A DNA stretch of 64,000 nucleotides. Origin: a candidate division KSB1 bacterium. Lineage in GTDB: Bacteria; Zhuqueibacterota; Zhuqueibacteria; Residuimicrobiales; Krinioviventaceae. Where the stretch lies: positions 2,542,001 through 2,606,000 of the forward strand of contig JAXHMJ010000005.1 of assembly GCA_034521575.1 (NCBI GenBank). Direction: 5' to 3'. Each line of letters begins with the position of its first letter. The first letter of the stretch is position 1. The notes under the pieces were generated by a model that made no database searches, was not told the DNA's origin, and was given only the letters and a program-made list of their open reading frames with translations. Made by a program: the position numbers and the translations under genes. Positions 58,955 through 64,000 of the stretch are shown piece after piece.

Positions 58955-59747
58955 ACCACAGATGTCAGATCGTCCGGGATATCGATCCCGGACGGGCGCT
59001 GATTGGAGACATCCGTCTCCAGCCTCCTTGCCTGGAGTGCCGCGTTTAGCCATTACGGTCTATCTTTGATTTTCGGGCAGTCGTGCAGTGACGCCGGCTC
59101 AGATGCTGCGGCTCATCTGTGCGGCATGCGGGACAGATGTCCCGGTTCATTGTACACCCCGGATGGATATCCGGGGCGATCTGTTTTGGTGAAAAGTCAC
59201 CGCGAAACCGAAAATATTTACCCTTCTGGGCATAAGTAACAAAGTGAGTTCGACCTGCACCGGCGCCAAAGCGCCGCCCGCGATCCGCGCACCCGCGAAC
59301 AACTGCAGCGCCAAATTACCACCACGGACGCTCAGATTGACCGGCTGGTGTATGGGTTGTACGGGTTGACGGAAGAGGAGGTGGGGATTGTGGAAAATAA
59401 CGTCAAAAAAACATAAACCACAGATGTCAGATCGTCTGGGATAACGATCCCGGGCGGGCGCTGATTGGAGACATCCGTCTCCAGCCCCCTTGCCTGGAGT
59501 GCCGCGTTTAGCCATTACGGTCTATCTTTGATTTTCGGGCAGTCGTGCAGTGACACCGACTCAGATGCTTCGGCTCATCTGTGCTGCATGCGGGACAGAT
59601 GTCCCGGTTCATTGTACACCCCGGATGGATATCCGGGGCGATCTGTTTTGGTGAAAAGTCACCGCGAAACCGAAAATATTTACCCTTCTGGGCATAAGTA
59701 ACAAAGTGAGTTCGACCTGCACCGGCGTCTGTCCGGCCGCCCGCTGA
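58788..59747 (+). repeat. 462-bp tandem duplication of the restriction-modification gene 3' end
   Basis: The phrase TCGACCTGCACCGGCG starts at 58788, 59250 and 59712, an exact period of 462. Unit 1 holds the last 55 codons of the enzyme, its stop and about 290 bases of downstream DNA. Unit 2 repeats all of it with a few changes (including a different junction, GCCAAAGCGCC). Unit 3 stops after about 36 bases. The second copy of the C-terminus has no start and is presumably silent. Confidence 0.92.
59712..59731 (+). repeat. 20-bp direct repeat, left of the DarTG module
   Basis: TCGACCTGCACCGGCGTCTG, identical to 63034-63053. It is the start of unit 3 of the tandem duplication. Both copies carry GTCTG where the gene itself has GCCTG. 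Confidence 0.8.
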
Positions 59748-59791
59748 ATTTGTGCCCATATGATAAATACGGTTTCACGAACCCACCCGAC
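59745..59791. repeat. Half of a RAYT-family element
   Basis: TTTGTGCCCATATGATAAATA and CACGAACCCACCCGAC match the loop and right arm of the complete element after the RAYT gene (63750-63793); the left arm is missing. It sits between the tandem duplication and darT. Confidence 0.7.
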
Positions 59792-60263
59792 TTTTGATTT
59801 TTTTATTGATTTTTAAGCTCTGAATACCGATTTTACCTTAAAAAGGATAACTGCTGCAACGCCCAATTGACATTTACCATATTACTCACATTGATAATCT
59901 GGAAAGTATTATCAAAGAAAACGGATTATGGTCGGATTCTGAACGGATCAGGCGCAATTTATCCTACAACAAAATAGGCTACCAGCACATCAAAGACAGA
60001 AGAATGCGCAGAAAAGTTAATGTTGGTCGTGGCGGTTGTCTTGGCGATTATGTTCCGTTTTATTTTGCGCCACGGTCTCCGATGCTGTACACGATTAATA
60101 AAGGAAATGTCCCGGACTATCAGGACGGACAGGAACCCATTATACACCTGGTTTCTAACATAGATCTGGTCATTTTCCAAAACAGTCAATTTGTTTACAC
60201 CGACCGTCATGCAGAATTGTCGCACGCTGAATATTCCAATAACCTGGATGCAATCAGTAACGT

Positions 60264-61554
60264 CCGGTTAGGTTTTTGCACGTAAGTAATTTCGTCGATT
60301 TTTTCGATGAGATTTTCTACGATTTTTCTTGTCGGAATCTCGCACTTCATTTTGAATTTGAATACGGAGTTCTCGCACTCTTTCGATGTTAACTTTTTCG
60401 TTATAATTTTCATGACAATAGATTGCCAGTAGCAAATATGTAATGAGGCCGCCGAGAATTTGAACCATAAGTCCGTACTGACTTCGAGCTATGAGATGAT
60501 AGACTTTGAGATGGCGTTTCCACCAAGCGAAGAAATTTTCAATTTCCCAACGAAGTTTGTATGCCTGAGCAACATCTTCTGCAGAGAGGTCATAACGATT
60601 TGTCGCGATCCAGTATTTTACATTGCCGATTTTATAACCGACAAGTCGTATCGACTTTTTTGTTTGATTGGTGCCCGGCGTCCCCAATAAAACTATAGCA
60701 TCATAAAAAACAATGCTTTCTGGTTTTATGTCATGTGCATAAAGACATTTTTTTTCGTCGATGCTTTGATGCGGCAGAAAAATTGACGACCGTCCTCCTG
60801 CCATTGGTCAAAGCGTTTATGGCATTGATAGCCCCGATCAAGAACGCCGGACTGGTCAGAAGAGAGTATTTGATCGACAAATGGTCGTTCACCGGCTAAA
60901 CCGCCTGTGAGATATAGTTTTGTTGGAATGGACCGATTAATATCAAAACCGAGATGAACTTTTGCCTTTTTAGAGCCGTTTCTATAATCAGCCCAAGTCA
61001 TTGAAAGAACAGCATCAATCAAAGAACCGTCGATGGCAACAAGCTCCCCCAAATGTTCAAATTGCTTTGGGATAGTGGTCGCAGCTTTGGCTTGAAGTTC
61101 ATTAAAAACAACAGCTAGTTGTTCGAGGCCGCGATTGTTGATAGCCTCAAAAAAGCTACTTTTTTTGATTCCTTCTTTCGGGCAATATGCTCCCGAGCAA
61201 ATGTATCTTCTTGAAGAACCTGGACAAGATGAGTCCCTGATTCATGCTCTTCAAGATGATAAAACACGAGGGCATTGAGTTGATCTTCAAATGTCATTTG
61301 CAGAGGTCGATCTCCTCGTGAAACTAATGGTGGTACCTTGGACAAGATAGCCTTGATCGGTTCCATTAGTCTTTTGAATGTTTTAGATTTTTGTCGAGGC
61401 TTAAACTTTTTGAATTTACGTCGCATTTCCATAACACCTTATATTTATTAATGTTATGAAAATCGACTTCAAAATTTTTGACGTAATGTCAAGTGTTTTT
61501 TTGTGTTATGTCATATTTTTTTGTATAATCTGAGCGTTGCAATTACCTAACCGG
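60264..61554 (-). mobile_element. IS4-family insertion sequence (1291 bp) inside darT
   Basis: Inverted ends CCGGTTAGGTTTTTGCACG (left) and CCGGTTAGGTAATTGCAAC (right, read inward) match at about 15 of 19 positions. ACGT flanks both ends (60260-60263, 61555-61558), a probable 4-bp target duplication within the palindromic site TAACGTTA. The transposase stop codon lies inside the left terminal repeat. Confidence 0.85.
60268..61432 (-). CDS. IS4-family DDE transposase (two frameshifts)
   Basis: Three overlapping frames give one product: an N-terminal block (KIDEL-like MRRKFKKFKPRQKSKTFKRL, FEDQLNALVFYHLEEHESG), first catalytic Asp in LVAIDGSLIDAVLSM, second Asp in GVLDRGYQCHKRFD, and Glu in the family signature YKLRWEIENFFAWWKRHLK, which fits the Y-(2)-R-(3)-E-(6)-K pattern of IS4 elements. 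Shifts lie near 61100 and 60780. Joined length about 385 residues. Probably inactive if the shifts are real. Confidence 0.85.
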
Positions 61555-61815
61555 ACGTTACTGGGATGCAATAGAACATATGGTTGATTTTGCAGTCATG
61601 AAGGAAATATACTGGCATAATACCCCGGATGATCCGGATAGAAAAGAGCGGCGCCAGGCTGAATTTCTTGTTTTCAGATTTTTCCCCTGGAATATTGTAA
61701 CTCAAATCGCCGTTTTGAATGAAAATATCGCACAAAAAGTCGAATCCATTTTAGAAACAAGTGAATACAAACCGGCTGTCAAATTGAAACCTGAATGGTA
61801 CTATAGGTTTTAAAC

Positions 61816-62859
61816 ATGATCACATTCGCGCAAGGTGACATACTGAAAGCAGATGCTGAAGCCCTGGTCAACACGGTCAACACGGTGGGGGTAATGGGCA
61901 AAGGCATTGCTCTGCAATTTAAAAAAGCATATCCGGAGAATTACAACGTTTATAAAAAAGCCTGTGATCACGGAGATTTGAAACCCGGTAAATTACTGGT
62001 ATATGATCGTCACAGTTTTACCCATCCCCGCTATATCATCAATTTTCCAACGAAAACCCACTGGAAATCAAAAAGCCGGTATGAATACATTGAATCGGGG
62101 TTGGAAACCTTGAAGCATGAAATCAAACGTTATCAAATCCATTCCATCGCCGTGCCGCCGCTCGGCAGCGGATTGGGCGGACTCGACTGGAACCGGGTCA
62201 GAACCTTGATCACACAATATCTTGAACCCTTGAAAGATGTTCAAATATTTGTTTATGAACCGCACGGAGCACCGCCACCTCAATCGATGATCAAACAATC
62301 AAAACCGCCGAAAATGACGCATGGCCGTGCTTCACTTCTTGAGTTGATGCGAATTTATGCAGTCCCCGGCTATGATTACCGTTTATCGCTGCTTGAAATT
62401 CAAAAATTGATGTATTTTTTACAGGAAGCCGGTGTTCCACTTAAACTGCAATATGAAAAGGGGCATTACGGGCCTTATGCAGATAATTTGCGACATGTTC
62501 TGCATCACATCGAAGGTCATTTCATCGTTGGTTTTGGGGATGGTCAGAACGCTCCTGATGTTCCAGTACAAATTAGAGACGAGTCTGTGCTGCAAACAGC
62601 AGATGCATTCTTACAGCCATACAATGAAACGCGCGAAAAAATTGATCGAGTCAAAGATCTGATTGAAGGGTTTGAGACGCCTTACGGCATGGAACTGCTC
62701 GCCAGTGTGCACTGGGTATGCACACGTGAGGTACAAAGTGATGATGTTGATCAGGTTATTGATAAGGTGCATCAATGGAATCCACGTAAACGAGATCTGT
62801 TAAAGGCCAAACATATTCATGCGGCATGGCAGCGGTTACGGGGTGAATCCTGGATTTAA
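61816..62859 (+). CDS. darG: DarG-like antitoxin: macro-domain DNA ADP-ribosylglycohydrolase
   Basis: 347 residues, intact. The macro domain (1-155) has ALVNTVNTVGVMGKGIALQF, NFPTKTHWKSKSRYEYIE and IAVPPLGSGLGGLDWNRV, the loops that bind ADP-ribose and are typical of DarG. It would remove ADP-ribose from DNA thymidines. The C-terminal part (175-347: LLELMRIYAVPGYDYRLSLL, EIQKLMYFLQEAGVPLKLQY, KGHYGPYADNLRHVL) is the domain that binds and masks DarT in this family. It starts 2 bases after darT, now without a working partner. Confidence 0.92.
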   Translation: MITFAQGDILKADAEALVNTVNTVGVMGKGIALQFKKAYPENYNVYKKACDHGDLKPGKLLVYDRHSFTHPRYIINFPTKTHWKSKSRYEYIESGLETLKHEIKRYQIHSIAVPPLGSGLGGLDWNRVRTLITQYLEPLKDVQIFVYEPHGAPPPQSMIKQSKPPKMTHGRASLLELMRIYAVPGYDYRLSLLEIQKLMYFLQEAGVPLKLQYEKGHYGPYADNLRHVLHHIEGHFIVGFGDGQNAPDVPVQIRDESVLQTADAFLQPYNETREKIDRVKDLIEGFETPYGMELLASVHWVCTREVQSDDVDQVIDKVHQWNPRKRDLLKAKHIHAAWQRLRGESWI

Positions 62860-63033
62860 ATACTTGTAATCGGGGCAAGTTTTACATAACCTTTTTATAG
62901 AGTAAAATTACGTAACGGATATGTAACAATAAAACTGCAGAACCGGCAGCATATACCATATATAGGCGAATGATTGATTTTTATTCAATATTTTCCAGGT
63001 AAAATGATTGAAATATGTAACAGCATATTGATT

Positions 63034-63080
63034 TCGACCTGCACCGGCGTCTGGCCTGGTGTATGGGTTGTACGGGTTGA
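63034..63080 (+). repeat. 20-bp direct repeat and restriction-gene scrap, right of the DarTG module
   Basis: 63034-63053 equals 59712-59731. It is followed by CTGGTGTATGGGTTGTACGG, another piece of the enzyme's C-terminal coding sequence, with about 100 bases between the two pieces deleted. The first RAYT hairpin starts directly after. Confidence 0.8.
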
Positions 63081-63084
63081 CAGA

Positions 63085-63148
63085 GTAGGTGGGTTCGTAA
63101 TCCAGGATTTTCCATGTTTAAAGAAAATTCGTTACGAACCCACCCTAC
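63085..63148. repeat. RAYT hairpin, upstream
   Basis: Arms GTAGGTGGGTTCGTAA (63085-63100) and TTACGAACCCACCCTAC (63132-63148), one-base bulge, loop about 31 bases. It lies 33 bases before the RAYT start codon. Confidence 0.9.
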
Positions 63149-63180
63149 GGAAATCGACGGATAAACACAAGGGGGTAACC

Positions 63181-63684
63181 ATGTCCAATTATCGAAGGTA
63201 TTACGTGCCGGGCGGCACTTTTTTTATTACATTGGTCACGCACAAACGCAAACCGATTTTGACATCAGATCTCGCCCGGACCTGTCTGAGGCGGGCCTGG
63301 CGAATTGAACAATCCCGACGTCCGTTTAAAATCGTGGCTTTTTGTCTGTTGCCGGATCATCTGCATGTCATGATGACACTTCCGGCGCATGATGCGGATT
63401 TTTCAACCCGTGTTCGAAATATAAAACTGCGCTTTACCCGGTCTTTTCTCAAGAACGGCGGTGATGAGAGTGCCGTAACAGCATCGAAAATTCGTCACAG
63501 GGAACGCGGGGTGTGGCAGCGCCGGTTTTGGGAACACTGCATCCGTGATGACCGGGATTTTGAAAATCATTTGCATTATATTCATTACAATCCCGTCAAA
63601 CACAGTCTTGTCAAAAGCGCTGTTTTGTGGCCGTATTCAACCTTTCACCGGTATGTAAAAATGGGTTGGTATGAAAAAGATTGA
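63181..63684 (+). CDS. REP-associated tyrosine transposase (RAYT, TnpA-REP)
   Basis: 167 residues from ATG 63181 after AAGGGGG. Y1 HUH-type transposase: YVPGGTFFITLVTHKRKPIL, the metal-binding HUH motif within LLPDHLHVMMTLP, GVWQRRFWEHCIRDDRDFENHLHYIHYNPVKHSLV with the catalytic Tyr in the last block, and WPYSTFHRYV. It lies between two hairpins with matching arms, the usual arrangement in which the RAYT moves or tends dispersed palindromes. Intact. Confidence 0.92.
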   Translation: MSNYRRYYVPGGTFFITLVTHKRKPILTSDLARTCLRRAWRIEQSRRPFKIVAFCLLPDHLHVMMTLPAHDADFSTRVRNIKLRFTRSFLKNGGDESAVTASKIRHRERGVWQRRFWEHCIRDDRDFENHLHYIHYNPVKHSLVKSAVLWPYSTFHRYVKMGWYEKD

Positions 63685-63728
63685 GGTGAAATGGAACCGG
63701 ATCATTTCTTGCAATTGAATTTCGGCGA

Positions 63729-63793
63729 GTAGGTGGGTTCGTGCTGCTGATTTGTGCCCATATGATAGATATGGTAGTACGAACCCACCCTAC
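63729..63793. repeat. RAYT hairpin, downstream
   Basis: Arms GTAGGTGGGTTCGT (63729-63742) and ACGAACCCACCCTAC (63779-63793) around a loop with GATTTGTGCCCATATGATAG. On the minus strand its TAG is the stop codon of the next gene. Confidence 0.9.
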
Positions 63794-64000
63794 CTTGCCA
63801 ACACCATTTTCCCGGTCCGCACCTCATCGTCCGCCTGCAGGCGGTACAGGTACACGCCGCTGGCCTGTCCGCGGCCGTCAAATTCGATCTGATGCGGTCC
63901 GGCGGACTGTACCGCGTTCACCAGTGCAGCGACGCGGCGGCCGCGGATGTCAAAGACCTGCAGCTGTACGCGGCCGCCGCGGTTCAGGCTGTAGCGAATG
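63790..64000 (-). CDS. C-terminal sorting domain of a secreted protein (partial)
   Basis: 70 residues of a gene that extends beyond the window: SLNRGGRVQLQVFDIRGRRV, ALVNAVQSAGPHQIEFDGRG, ASGVYLYRLQADDEVRTGKM and VLAR then TAG. This is the FlgD-like or type IX sorting domain seen in the protease and DUF1566 proteins. GC content is high. The stop codon comes from the RAYT hairpin at 63729-63793. Confidence 0.8.
   Translation of the reverse strand, partial: IRYSLNRGGRVQLQVFDIRGRRVAALVNAVQSAGPHQIEFDGRGQASGVYLYRLQADDEVRTGKMVLAR

Larger units (their letters stand above)
59842..61813 (+). pseudogene. darT: DarT-like DNA ADP-ribosyltransferase toxin, split by an IS4-family element
   Basis: The 5' part (about 59854-60263) reads PIDIYHITHIDNLESIIKEN, GYQHIKDRRM, GGCLGDYVPFYFAPRSPMLY, GQEPIIHLVS and FVYTDRHAELSHAEY; the 3' part (61556-61813) reads RYWDAIEHM, DRKERRQAEFLVFRFFPWNI and LKPEWYYRF. 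Together this is DarT, which ADP-ribosylates thymidine in single-stranded DNA. The IS lies between the NAD-binding half (APRSPML) and the glutamate of QAEFLV, probably catalytic. No ATG begins the gene: AAAAGGA at 59841-59846 is followed by CTG codons at 59851 and 59854. Joining the flanks still leaves a one-base shift. Very likely inactive. darG follows 2 bases later. Confidence 0.85.

Noticed and set aside
58788-59729. Second restriction-modification gene
   Set aside because: The second C-terminal copy has no start, methylase or nuclease part; it is a tandem duplication.
60268-61432. Three separate small genes
   Set aside because: They are consecutive parts of a single IS4-type transposase with Asp, Asp and Glu in order.

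Overview
This window comes from a Gram-negative bacterium, most likely an uncultured anaerobic lineage of the FCB superphylum such as KSB1 or Calditrichota. The phylum is my inference. The support is: several signal-peptide and outer-membrane beta-barrel proteins; three secreted proteins (6680-9567, 30508-31514, 63790-64000) ending in the FlgD-like or type IX sorting domain of the form PNPFNPxT...GxYxYxL; a V-type rather than F-type ATPase operon; and a dense set of secreted carbohydrate-active proteins.

Layout. 1-11486 (+ strand except one gene) holds the end of a MEMO1-family gene, a PHP phosphatase, a dGTPase, an ECF-type ATPase, a nucleobase-uptake patch (uracil-permease remnant, Tsx-like outer-membrane protein, AzgA-type permease), a one-domain asparaginase (- strand), a secreted papain-like protease and a PpiD-like chaperone. 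12161-12480 is a broken copy of a small coiled-coil membrane protein whose expanded paralogue lies at 24202-24810. 13202-20290 is a V-ATPase operon (E, DUF2764, A, B, D, I, K) with no C or F subunit. 20408-22490 pairs a cation:proton antiporter with a PTS-IIA/PII-like fusion. 22560-30364 (- strand) carries FetAB-like iron export, a porin, a LytS/LytR pair, a hydrolase and a barrel protein. 31683-47000 (- strand) is a saccharolytic cluster: GH2, a decayed GH36-like gene, three full and one collapsed member of an apiosidase/DUF4038-like family, a Kelch-DUF1080 protein, ThuA, DUF1080 and an FGE-like protein. 47725-49687 is prfC followed by dksA-like.

50300-64000 is an accessory region of decaying toxin-antitoxin, defence and mobile parts. 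It holds trpF between two 39-bp direct repeats, a Fic protein, HigA with only a stub of HigB, an alcohol-dehydrogenase remnant, and a one-polypeptide Eco57I-like restriction-modification enzyme. The 3' end of that enzyme gene has been tandemly duplicated with a 462-bp period. Next come a DarT toxin gene split by an IS4-family element with its DarG antitoxin intact, and a REP-associated tyrosine transposase (RAYT) between hairpins of a dispersed family. Two of these hairpins supply the stop codon of the neighbouring gene.

At least 20 genes, including probably essential ones (V-ATPase subunit A, prfC, ppiD), carry one-base frameshifts, several at homopolymers. The simplest reading is that many are sequence or assembly errors. 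I therefore annotate these as single genes across the shift and reserve 'pseudogene' for loci that also lack domains. No rRNA, tRNA or CRISPR array was seen.
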